8,980 nt of DNA from Nitrososphaeraceae archaeon (GTDB lineage Archaea; Thermoproteota; Nitrososphaeria; Nitrososphaerales; Nitrososphaeraceae): assembly GCA_021155845.1 (NCBI GenBank), contig JAJNBK010000020.1, positions 1 through 8,980 on the forward strand, written 5' to 3'. The first letter of the stretch is position 1. Every line of letters starts with the position of its first letter. Position numbers and translations under genes: made by a program. The notes beneath the pieces were generated by a model that was not told the origin of the DNA, searched no databases, and worked only from the letters and a program-made list of their open reading frames with translations. Shown here piece after piece: positions 1 through 6,055 of the stretch.

Positions 1-220
1 TCCATATATAGCTAAAAAGTTGATAGATTTCATTTTGACTAACAGGAAGAATTTTTGGAATATCCCAGACTATAATTTCTCTTTTAGTAATTCTTGCATG
101 CCTACGTTTATTATACTCCTTTGTCCATACCAGTATGACATCAGCTAAAACAGAATCTACATCAATAGCAACAGTTCTCGCTGCTCCAATACCCGCCATA
201 GAAGATGACGAAAGTTTCAT
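1..220 (-). CDS. Partial HAD-superfamily 5'-nucleotidase-like protein (N-terminus)
   Basis: A minus-strand reading frame stays open from the ATG at 220 to the left edge (73 codons), so the C-terminal part is missing. Residues 17-28 read VAIDVDSVLADV, a HAD motif I (DxDx[V/T]) with D20 as the expected phosphorylated nucleophile and D22 as acid/base. The following stretch, with W32, Y36-N37, and IVWDIP at 50-55, resembles the cap start of the 5'(3')-deoxyribonucleotidase (NT5C) family, where it reads roughly W...YN...W.I. The probable role is a phosphatase acting on nucleotides or another small phosphomonoester, which is inference. The start is uncertain: an AT-rich TATA-like box near 230-237 (minus) would put transcription close to 207, favouring the second ATG at 199 (M8). 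An in-frame stop lies just upstream of the ATG at 220. HAD motifs II-IV lie outside the window. Confidence 0.72.
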   Translation of the reverse strand, partial: MKLSSSSMAGIGAARTVAIDVDSVLADVILVWTKEYNKRRHARITKREIIVWDIPKILPVSQNEIYQLFSYIW

Positions 221-1284
221 AAAACTGATAATTTATCTGTTCATACTCGTTATTGCTCCACCATTAACATCTAAGTTGAAAATTATTAAAATATTGTTAG
301 GACGACTGATGGTATTATGAGAGATTCATTATCTACGAAAGATTTGGACCGCAGATTCACAATCTAATATCATAATTATTAGTTAAGTAATTTTATAAGA
401 TCATATCTGTAGTATTACAGGTTATATATTGGCGATAGAATAAGAGATAAATATTCAAATACCGTCAAAGGAAATGTTATCACAGTCTTAAATGACAAAT
501 AAATAATTATAAGTTATTTTTATAGGGACAGATAAGAAAGTGTTGAATATAGGACTGTATAAATCTTTTATTATGTCTTATGAGATTCATAAAAGAATAA
601 TCTGATTTATTGCAATGAATTGAGCGTTGCTATAATAATAATTCTGTAAGCGTCTCTTACCGTAAGGTTAGATAACACTCGAACAAACGAGAAGTTTCTA
701 AACAAGTTCCTTATGCATCCGTATGCAATAATATCTTCTGTCTCTGATGTCATAAAAACAAAATTACGATGATTTCACTAGGAAGAAGTGACAGCAATCA
801 ACTGATAGAAATGCGAAGAGGAGAACTAATAATAGTAATAATCAAATACATTCGAAGAACTGCTTTTCCTCCTTCAAACCAAAGGCATAAAATATCGTGA
901 TAATATCATTGAAGTATCATAAGAATTCAAATCTGAAAAAAGAATCTGACGCTTTCTAAAATGGGATGAACTTCAATATATATTTTATAAACAGATGTAG
1001 AATATATCAATTAGAAGAGATTCTTCTAATCTAAGATGACACAAAAGGTATACATACAAAATAAATTTCTGCTTTGTCTGAATACATATATGATGTCAAA
1101 CAAAATAGATTAGTTAGTTTTATATGAACTGAATGTACTACATTGTTAATTTCTAATCCTCCCACAATAGTCAATTATCAATCTTTCTGCTTTTAGTTTT
1201 GATTATAGAATAAACTGTTGAATGGAAGCAGGAAAAGGTAGGTATTTATAAATTGTAGTTTTATAACAAGTCTTAAGAAAGTTA
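221..1284. other. Gene-poor stretch, no supported gene
   Basis: About 1.06 kb with stops in every frame and no recognisable RNA gene. The first part should carry the promoter of the nucleotidase-like gene on the minus strand, the last part the promoter of the gene at 1285. One plus-strand frame between about 844 and 1040 reads protein-like (for example EELLFLLQTKGIKYRD, then RFLKWDELQYIFYKQ) but has three stops in about 65 codons and no start. That many stops is expected by chance at this base composition, so a decayed gene is possible but not shown. No terminal inverted repeats or transposase motifs were seen here. Confidence 0.6.
1243..1253 (+). promoter_or_regulatory. TATA-like box upstream of the TTG-start membrane protein
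   Basis: The sequence TATTTATAAAT ends 31 bases before the TTG at 1285. With the usual archaeal spacing of about 25-27 bases, transcription would start near 1275 and leave a leader of roughly ten bases. No Shine-Dalgarno sequence is visible in that leader. The box supports TTG at 1285 as the translation start. Confidence 0.5.
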
Positions 1285-1842
1285 TTGAACAATGGTAATA
1301 ATAAGGATTCAAAAGAAGGTTCACATGATTTAACTAAAACATGGGTTATAGAATGGACTAGCAGTCTAGGCAAAAAATCACATCAGGAAAAAGATGACTA
1401 CTCTCTAGCGCTAGAAGTCTTCAATGAGAAATCTAAACGAGGAGAAGTCCTACTTTACGAGGTTCAAAAAACTATTTCAGATGGATCTGTATTGAAAAAA
1501 ACACCCATACTGAATTCAAAGAAAGCAAAAAAGAGAAAAGAGGAAGCAGTAAAGAAAGTTAGAGAACGATCAGAAAAAGGAAAAAAGAAGATCATATTAA
1601 GTGATATAAAATTGAGAATTATAATTTTAGCAGCAGTTATTGGCACATTAATTGTGATTCTGTTCTTGATTAATTCATACACCAATACTGGAAATATAGT
1701 TAGTAACCATGCCATTCTGCATCTATTCTATGTTGATCGCCTGTTTTACACTTTTCCAACAAATGAGATATTTTCATCAATGAATAGACTTAACCATAAA
1801 GTTTCATCTTCAGATACTGATCTTAATTTTGAATTGATATGA
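1285..1842 (+). CDS. Single-pass membrane protein of unknown function, TTG start
   Basis: I do not recognise this 185-residue protein as a named family. Residues about 17-75 form a soluble domain (WVIEWTSSLG near 20-29, then a DYSLALEVFNEKSKRGEVLLYEVQ region near 38-60) that looks folded and well conserved in style. Residues about 76-110 are very rich in Lys, Arg and Glu, consistent with a charged helix. One hydrophobic helix follows at about 112-131 (IIILAAVIGTLIVILFLI), then a tail of about 54 residues. The basic stretch before the helix suggests, by the positive-inside rule, that the N-terminal domain is cytoplasmic. The start is TTG; no ATG or GTG lies near it in frame, and a TATA-like box sits at the right distance. 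The tail looks less protein-like than the rest and might follow an old frameshift. The gene stands alone, with gene-poor DNA on both sides. Confidence 0.7.
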   Translation: MNNGNNKDSKEGSHDLTKTWVIEWTSSLGKKSHQEKDDYSLALEVFNEKSKRGEVLLYEVQKTISDGSVLKKTPILNSKKAKKRKEEAVKKVRERSEKGKKKIILSDIKLRIIILAAVIGTLIVILFLINSYTNTGNIVSNHAILHLFYVDRLFYTFPTNEIFSSMNRLNHKVSSSDTDLNFELI

Positions 1843-2356
1843 ACTTGGCAGTTGTCTCCCTGTGATATGAGAGTGCATCGATCCATCTATAAATCTATAT
1901 AACGAACCTCCCAATTCCATGCACAGGTTTAGAATAGCCTCCGATGTAAATTGCATTCATCAAATATACGATGGAAAGCTTTAGAATAGGAAACAATTTT
2001 TTTGGGTCGTATGTATACAATTCAGTCATGGTCTAATAACTTCAAATTTATTACATACGTATTCCAAATGGTCTCAATCAATTCTCTAGGATAATGCAAT
2101 ATGCTCACATTTCATTATTGCATGCTCTCGCTTTTACTATCTCTTCGGTAGTTGCTAAGAAGGACAAAGTCAGTACCAAAACATTTTTTATGATACTCTT
2201 TTCCTGATTATCAATTCTATTGATGTAATTCTAACCTATGTCGTTGATTAGTCTTTGAGAGAATGGGATTTAAAAACTGATCTCTGAGTTGTGGATACCA
2301 AAACAGATAATTTAAATAAACAGATAAGTAGTTTACGAGTCAGGAAGGTTAGAGGA
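1843..2356. other. Gene-poor spacer between convergent genes
   Basis: About 510 bp between the stop of the plus-strand membrane protein and the stop of the minus-strand CxxC protein, so it is the 3' side of both. It contains a run of seven T at 1997-2003 on the plus strand, a possible archaeal U-rich terminator for the 1285-1842 gene but 155 bases downstream. One doubtful 44-codon minus-strand ORF (1895-2029) is listed separately. A minus-strand ORF at 2248-2439 overlaps the CxxC gene in another frame and is not supported. Confidence 0.55.
1895..2029 (-). CDS. Doubtful 44-residue small ORF
   Basis: An ATG at 2029 opens a 44-codon frame ending in TAG at 1895-1897. The product starts MTELYTYDPKKLFPILK and continues with a moderately hydrophobic stretch (LSIVYLMNAIYIGGY) and a tail KPVHGIGRFVI. 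A TATA-like stretch at about 2045-2053 (minus) lies 16-24 bases upstream of the ATG, close to what a leaderless transcript would need. After the stop the same frame continues with protein-like residues for about 15 codons (IYRWIDALSYHRE), so this could equally be a fragment of a decayed gene. No family is recognised. It is short enough to be a chance ORF. Confidence 0.25.
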   Translation of the reverse strand: MTELYTYDPKKLFPILKLSIVYLMNAIYIGGYSKPVHGIGRFVI

Positions 2357-2617
2357 TTATTGAGATGATTCTTTCTTCTCGAACCCAAAATAGCAAGAAT
2401 GACACTCTTGCTTGCCATAGATAACACCATTTTTGCCACACATTCTACAAATCTTTTCGTTGTCTATAGTCGAATCCAATGATTTGGCCTTTTGGAGGCA
2501 TTTACTACATATAGGTGCTTCAAGATCGTAACTTGACAGAAAGCCGGAACCACATTGAAAGCATCTCAAACTGTACATCTTCCCTTTTGGTTTCCAGCGT
2601 TTGAACAAATTAACCAT
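2357..2617 (-). CDS. Small four-CxxC zinc-ribbon-like protein
   Basis: This 86-residue protein has exactly eight cysteines, in four CxxC pairs: C19/C22, C37/C40, C57/C60 and C72/C75. The spacing (14 residues between pairs one and two, 11 between three and four) fits two consecutive zinc ribbons or treble-clef knuckles. Several pairs sit in typical knuckle contexts: CFQCGSGF, CSKC, CRMCGKNG and CHSC. The C-terminus (FGFEKKESSQ) is short and charged. No catalytic motif is present, so a structural, nucleic-acid-binding or protein-binding role is inferred; the partner is unknown. M14 (ATG at 2578) is an alternative start that keeps all cysteines. AT-rich TATA-like sequence lies at 2634-2655 (minus). 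The gene is alone between a gene-poor stretch and an insertion-sequence remnant. Confidence 0.78.
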   Translation of the reverse strand: MVNLFKRWKPKGKMYSLRCFQCGSGFLSSYDLEAPICSKCLQKAKSLDSTIDNEKICRMCGKNGVIYGKQECHSCYFGFEKKESSQ

Positions 2618-2772
2618 TTACTTTCCAATACTGTTATATTCAATACAATTTAACTGTTGATAATTTTCAAAATACACCTATTATACACCTATTCGACGCT
2701 ATTTATTTAAAAAGGGCCCCTCATATTATAATAATATTTTCAGTCAGCAGAAAAATTTTTTCTTCTAATTAA

Positions 2773-2790
2773 ATGCTATTATAATAGCAT
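2773..2790. repeat. 18-bp perfect palindrome
   Basis: ATGCTATTATAATAGCAT is identical to its own reverse complement over 18 bases. It lies in non-coding DNA between the promoter side of the CxxC protein gene and the right end of the decayed insertion sequence. A perfect palindrome of this length could bind a dimeric regulator or form a hairpin. It could also be chance in DNA this rich in A and T, although its outer four bases on each side are not A/T-only. Confidence 0.6.
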
Positions 2791-2831
2791 GCTCAAGTTC
2801 CATTTAAGATTTAGTAAAAAAAGCGGCTCTG

Positions 2832-3485
2832 TTAACTCAAGAGGCTTACCTCCTCATTATAATAATAATTAACAAAAAGATTAAACCAATTGACAACATG
2901 TATTAATTCGCATTTATTCTTAATATTTTTAGCAAATGGAATGTAATCATCAAAACACATTCAGTTCTGTCTTTGATATACTAAATAGTTCTTTTAATGT
3001 TATCTTTCTCATCATACGTCAAATCATCATACGTCGAATGAAGATGATGTTTTAGCTGCAAAAATTTACATGCTTGTGGATACCAACTACCACCACCATA
3101 TCTGATGAAACGCTATGCTTTCCGTATTTGTTTACTAATGAATATAAAAGTATTTCTGCAACAAAGATATTACTTTCTATCGAAAGATGAATGCTAAGAA
3201 TGATTTTGTGGATAGGATTAATTACATCTCACCATATCCAAAAATAACTGCTGCCTACTTTAATTTGAGTTTCCTCAATTATAAATTCAAAATCCTTATT
3301 CGTTTAAGGGAAATCCTTTGTGGTTTATATTTTTGGATCCATTTCCATATTGATACATGGCTTCTATTAACAAATTTGCAGGATAATGCTTTTTGCCGTC
3401 TTAATGACAAATGTAAAAAAATATATAGATACAATCCATAACTAATGTCTTCAATATATGTTCTATTTCTTTGAAAGATAATCAT
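2832..3485 (-). pseudogene. Transposase pseudogene, DDE type (IS6/IS240-like)
   Basis: Four successive minus-strand segments read as one transposase of about 218 codons. Segment 1 (3485 to about 3290) has the helix-turn-helix region, with NRSHVSIWKWIQKYKPQ. Segment 2 (about 3288-3100) reads FIIEETQIKVGSSYFWIW, a TGA at 3231-3229, then PIHKIILSIH, FVAEILLYSLVNKYGKH and SSD. Segment 3 (about 3098-2958) reads GGGSWYPQACKFLQLKHHLHS, a TAG at 2983-2981, then YIKDRTEC. Segment 4 (about 2956-2832) reads FDDYIPFAKNIKNKCE, HVVNWFNLFVNYYYNEE and the final TAA. The order matches the archaeal DDE transposase layout from my knowledge of the family. The first catalytic Asp (usually DET) is Glu here, the Asp of SSD is kept beside a frameshift, and the last Glu (usually within EKSIIERT) appears as Lys. 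Plus-strand ORFs in this stretch are shadows. Confidence 0.8.
3009..3038. repeat. 15-bp tandem duplication inside the transposase pseudogene
   Basis: Two adjacent copies of TCATCATACGTCRAA (3009-3023 and 3024-3038) differ at one base. In the pseudogene's frame on the minus strand the unit encodes five residues, giving TYDDL followed by TYDEK just before the third catalytic region. The copy is in frame, so it adds residues without shifting the reading frame. It is most simply a replication-slippage event during or before decay. Confidence 0.75.
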
Positions 3486-3569
3486 AAAGAAATGTGAGGC
3501 TAAGTGACAATATCATAATAGTTCCACCATCACGAAATACTAGCGAGAGGACCCTTCCGATTTTTTCCT

Positions 3570-3818
3570 TCACGCAATGTTTTCAGTCAGTTGGGGTTGA
3601 TTTCTTGCAGTTTGTGTCTGTTGTGTTCTGCTTACATTTTGCTGTACTGTCTGTGCACTATCGCGAGCTGCTATCGTAGCTTCACGAACCGCCTCTGTGA
3701 GCTCGTCAATTGCACCACTCTGACGGATAGCTCTTACTGCCTCTCGCATCTTGTATGATGTTTCACGATTATTTTTAGCAATATTCTTAATAGCGTCAGC
3801 AGTTTGTTGAGGAGTCAT
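3570..3818 (-). CDS. Small helical protein of unknown function, related to the protein at 4029-4523
   Basis: This 82-residue protein is rich in Ala, Gln, Arg, Glu and Thr. It has no hydrophobic segment, signal peptide or cysteine, and is predicted by eye to be one or two long amphipathic helices (about 3-60) followed by a polar Gln/Thr-rich tail. Residues 22-58 contain AVRAIRQSGAIDELTEAVRE, whose core RQSGAIDE matches KQTGVIDE in the larger neighbouring protein, with similar helical sequence on both sides. I infer a common origin or a shared interaction module. No enzymatic motif is visible. The ATG at 3818 has no strong Shine-Dalgarno sequence; a TATA-like GTATAAC lies near 3838-3844 (minus), rather close for a leaderless start. 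It could be made from its own promoter or with the upstream gene, 210 bp away. The insertion-sequence remnant begins about 45 bp beyond its stop. Confidence 0.68.
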   Translation of the reverse strand: MTPQQTADAIKNIAKNNRETSYKMREAVRAIRQSGAIDELTEAVREATIAARDSAQTVQQNVSRTQQTQTARNQPQLTENIA

Positions 3819-4028
3819 ATCTCTTATTCTAGCTGGTTATACTCATAGCTGTTGTGCTTATTGTACTTGTAATATCTGGATGTCGCATTGAGTTATTAGA
3901 AAACTCTCCTATAGAAATTAACTCTTTTTTCTCTATAGAGGAACGGTGTGTATTCAATGCGCCAGTTCATTCTAAAATTGCAGTTATGTATGAGCAGACT
4001 ATGAAATTAATGCTATTTAGTTATGACT

Positions 4029-4523
4029 CTATGCATCTTCTATATTCTCATAGATCGTTGATGCATGATCTAGGGCTTGTTTAGTTATATGTATAGAGCC
4101 TGTTCTTTTTGAAGATGCAATTGTAATTTTTAATTGTTCCAATAGGCCACCAATTGATTGTAACATTTCTCGAATTGCAGAGATCATTTCAGCAAGGTTT
4201 TGATTAGTCTCTGAAGATTCTATAGTGTTTCTAGCTGACTTAATAGTTGTGCTTGCTTCATCAATTACACCTGTCTGCTTAATTTCTTTTACCATCTTTT
4301 CAACTTTCACAGTGATATTTTGCATAGCCTCAGCTGTTATGCGAAGATTTTCTAGATTCTTCACCATCTGTGGGTCCTTAAAAGATTCGATTATTGATTG
4401 CGCTATCGTAGCAGTTTCTCTTATTCTCTCCAAGGAGTTGTGCACTTCTGATGAACCGAGTTCATGCAAAATTTTGGCTGTATAAGAAGTAGAATCCCTT
4501 ATGTCTCTCAGCATGTCTCCCAT
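4029..4523 (-). CDS. Coiled-coil-like helical protein of unknown function
   Basis: This 164-residue protein is almost wholly predicted helix, with no transmembrane segment, no cysteine and no recognised catalytic motif. Heptad-like spacing of Ile/Leu/Met is visible from about 27 to 135. Residues 76-100 (KMVKEIKQTGVIDEASTTIK region) share the [RK]Q[ST]GxIDE core with the 82-residue protein next door. A weaker echo occurs at about 137-145 (SSKRTGSI), followed by ALDHASTIYENI, which recalls the SARNTIESS segment after the first copy. The protein may therefore contain two degenerate repeats. The overall look recalls the helical signalling part of chemoreceptors, but the conserved methyl-accepting hairpin tip is absent, so I do not call it one. 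A scaffolding or partner-binding role is inference. The ATG at 4523 fits a TATA-like box at 4571-4580 with a leader of about 26 bases. Confidence 0.75.
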   Translation of the reverse strand: MGDMLRDIRDSTSYTAKILHELGSSEVHNSLERIRETATIAQSIIESFKDPQMVKNLENLRITAEAMQNITVKVEKMVKEIKQTGVIDEASTTIKSARNTIESSETNQNLAEMISAIREMLQSIGGLLEQLKITIASSKRTGSIHITKQALDHASTIYENIEDA

Positions 4524-4970
4524 AATATAAAAAAATACTACTTGTGGTAATTAATTAGATTCTGTGTCAATATTATAAATCAATTTTATATATTTAATTT
4601 ATTTAATATTATATTATCTTGCTTTATTAATTAAGTATAACTCAACGCTAAATAATAACATTAAATGTTTATTTTTTAAAATTATATAATACGATCAAAT
4701 CAAATGAATCATGCATAGCTTCGTTATAATTAAAAGATGTCTATAATTGTGGTACTTTGTTACTAGGTTATTCCTATAGCGAATAGAAGATCTACCTATT
4801 AGAGACACAACGGATCGGATACTAATAAAAATTAGATACTAGAAGACTGTCCTCATTCTTTAATTATCAGTTTGATGAAAGATATTTTCAGGTGCTACAA
4901 ACCGCCTTATTTTTCAAAGACTAAGTATAGCTGTAACCGATAAATACAACAGTTTTTTCGATTTAGAATC
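4524..4970. other. AT-rich spacer between two minus-strand genes
   Basis: About 450 bp with no gene in either strand. The left end carries the likely promoter of the coiled-coil gene. The right end is the 3' side of the AbrB-PhoU gene. A short stem CTAAT/ATTAG with a four-base loop lies at 4822-4835, and on the minus strand its loop and flank are T-rich. It could end transcription of the regulator gene, but it is 135 bases past the stop and weak. The seven-base direct repeat GATACTA (4818-4824 and 4835-4841) overlaps this stem. Confidence 0.5.
4571..4580 (-). promoter_or_regulatory. TATA-like box for the coiled-coil gene
   Basis: On the minus strand the sequence reads ATTTATAATA, a good archaeal box A match. 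Its centre is about 53 bases from the ATG at 4523, which predicts transcription from about 4550 and a leader near 26 bases. A second AT-rich match lies just upstream (about 4583-4594). The whole surrounding spacer is AT-rich, so chance matches are common. Confidence 0.4.
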
Positions 4971-5984
4971 TTAAGCATTTCGCAAAGCCGCTGTTAAATA
5001 TACCGGCTTTACTAAATCAGCTATGTCAACCCAGCATCTTGCAATCTTATCCATTGAAAAGATAGAATTAAGAAGCGCAATTGGAGCATCCTTTTTGTCT
5101 ATATCTGTCTGCGCAGAAAGTTCCTTTGTTAAATTCAACAGGCCATTAAATTTGCTATAGATTTTGATGACTTCATTTGATTCATCTCGATTCTTATTTA
5201 TAAAACCAGCAATAGATTTCTCCTGCATTTTCTCGATCAAGGAGGCAGCTTGAATTATCTCTTCGATGAGATTATCATGGGAAATAATAGGCAAAGCTGC
5301 TGCAAAATCAGTAATATAATCTCCAGCACTCTCCAAATGATTTGCAGCTATTCGATAATCCAAAATATCAATATTGCTTAAATTGAGTTTGCTCGCCAGT
5401 TTCTGATCCATCATTGCACTTCGTATCAACCTCACGAGTAAAAAATATTGTCGGTCTACTTCATCATCTCGACTAACAATGGATTTCTCACTACCATTTT
5501 CCTTTTTTCGAATCCCTAGTAGCGTATCTTTATACATACCTGCTACGATAGAACTCATTCGTCTAAGAATCTTCTCAGCATCCAATGTATTTGCATCTAG
5601 CAAGAACTGCGAAATTATATTAGATCCATTCTCATCAACGATTTCTAGTCCTACAAGTTTTCTCATTGCAAGCTTGATAAGCTCTCGGTCATCAAAAGAT
5701 ATTTGAGACTTTCCTTTAATGCGTATGATATTATACCCGAGCAGATAGGCACCATAGATTTGATTTGTAAGGCTATCCATAGATAGTTGAGGATGTGGAA
5801 TATTTACCTCCTTTACATCTTCAGCGTCTATATCAGAAGGATATAATGAGATGGAGTTATTTCTGTTAACTTCGATCATTACCATATTACCTTTTTTCAA
5901 GTTGTTGTTCTTTACCCATTCGCTAGGTAAAGATAGTAGCATGCTACTCCCTATTTTCTGTAACCTTCGTGCATACCGAGACAT
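4971..5984 (-). CDS. AbrB-PhoU fusion, archaeal PhoU-family regulator
   Basis: This 337-residue protein begins with an AbrB/SpoVT-type DNA-binding domain (about 1-50): RRLQKIGSSMLLSLPSEWVK followed by LKKGNMVMIEV is the classic swapped-hairpin pattern. After a linker, residues about 125-335 form a helical region with PhoU-like features. These are RDDEVDRQYFLLVR (172-185), HLESAGDYITDFA (216-228), which resembles the RxxERxGDHxxNIAE metal-binding helix, and a second, weaker copy at MDKIARCWVDIADLV (311-325). The paired helices suggest tandem three-helix PhoU units. Such archaeal fusions are generally annotated as PhoU-family transcriptional regulators, and a role in phosphate-related control is known for PhoU, not shown here. 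No pst or other phosphate-transport gene is in the window. The gene diverges from the CoA operon across 71 bp, so autoregulation or control of that operon is possible but is inference. Confidence 0.88.
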   Translation of the reverse strand: MSRYARRLQKIGSSMLLSLPSEWVKNNNLKKGNMVMIEVNRNNSISLYPSDIDAEDVKEVNIPHPQLSMDSLTNQIYGAYLLGYNIIRIKGKSQISFDDRELIKLAMRKLVGLEIVDENGSNIISQFLLDANTLDAEKILRRMSSIVAGMYKDTLLGIRKKENGSEKSIVSRDDEVDRQYFLLVRLIRSAMMDQKLASKLNLSNIDILDYRIAANHLESAGDYITDFAAALPIISHDNLIEEIIQAASLIEKMQEKSIAGFINKNRDESNEVIKIYSKFNGLLNLTKELSAQTDIDKKDAPIALLNSIFSMDKIARCWVDIADLVKPVYLTAALRNA

Positions 5985-6055
5985 AGGATTAATTTATACC
6001 AATTTAAACTAATTAAACAATATTTTTATATTTTTCGTTAATTATATATTTACAT
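5985..6055. promoter_or_regulatory. Divergent promoter region between the PhoU regulator and the CoA operon
   Basis: These 71 bp must hold both promoters. For the operon, TTTATA at 6025-6030 ends 26 bases before the GTG at 6056, exactly what a leaderless transcript needs. For the regulator, TTGTTTAATTAG on the minus strand (6020-6009) is about 29 bases from the ATG at 5984, giving a leader of a few bases at most. Neither start has a Shine-Dalgarno sequence. The two TATA-like boxes lie within about 20 bp of each other, so the two pre-initiation complexes would compete for space. Confidence 0.55.

Larger units (their letters stand above)
2825..3525 (-). mobile_element. Decayed IS6/IS240-like insertion sequence
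   Basis: A transposase remnant on the minus strand is bounded at its 3' side by GGCTCTGTTA (2825-2834, plus strand). This matches the first nine bases of the GGCTCTGTT / GGCACTGTT type terminal repeats known from the IS6 family. At the 5' side the best partner on the minus strand is GGAACTATTA (3525-3516), which agrees at 7 of 10 positions, a weak match. These limits give about 700 bp, a usual size for IS6 elements. No target-site duplication could be identified. The element is inactive: its transposase has three frameshifts, two internal stops and altered catalytic positions. The right boundary is fairly well supported, the left one is tentative. Confidence 0.6.

Noticed and set aside
2248..2439. 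Minus-strand 63-codon ORF
   Set aside because: It overlaps the CxxC protein gene in another frame of the same strand, and its sequence has no domain or conserved pattern.
629..2872. Recurring TTATAATAATA-like strings (about 629-647, 2718-2735, 2853-2872) as a dispersed repeat
   Set aside because: They are low-complexity A/T strings with no shared flanking sequence. One is coding in the transposase remnant (the YYYN residues).
3187..3441. Plus-strand 84-codon ORF
   Set aside because: It lies entirely opposite the readable transposase remnant on the minus strand, which has recognisable family motifs. This ORF has no recognisable content.
3905..3942. Imperfect inverted repeat around CTATAGA as a terminator for the coiled-coil gene
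   Set aside because: The arms match at 8 of 10 positions only, the hairpin is about 90 bases beyond the stop, and no T-run follows on the minus strand.
3854..4084. Plus-strand 76-codon ORF starting MLIVLVISGC, resembling a lipoprotein signal
   Set aside because: The hydrophobic start is short, lacks the basic residues expected before a lipobox, and the rest has no recognisable domain. The end overlaps the coding minus-strand gene at 4029-4523, and no TATA-like box is evident.
4029..4523. Chemoreceptor (MCP) signalling protein
   Set aside because: The helical, heptad-like composition is suggestive, but the highly conserved hairpin-tip sequence of MCP signalling domains is absent and there is no membrane segment.
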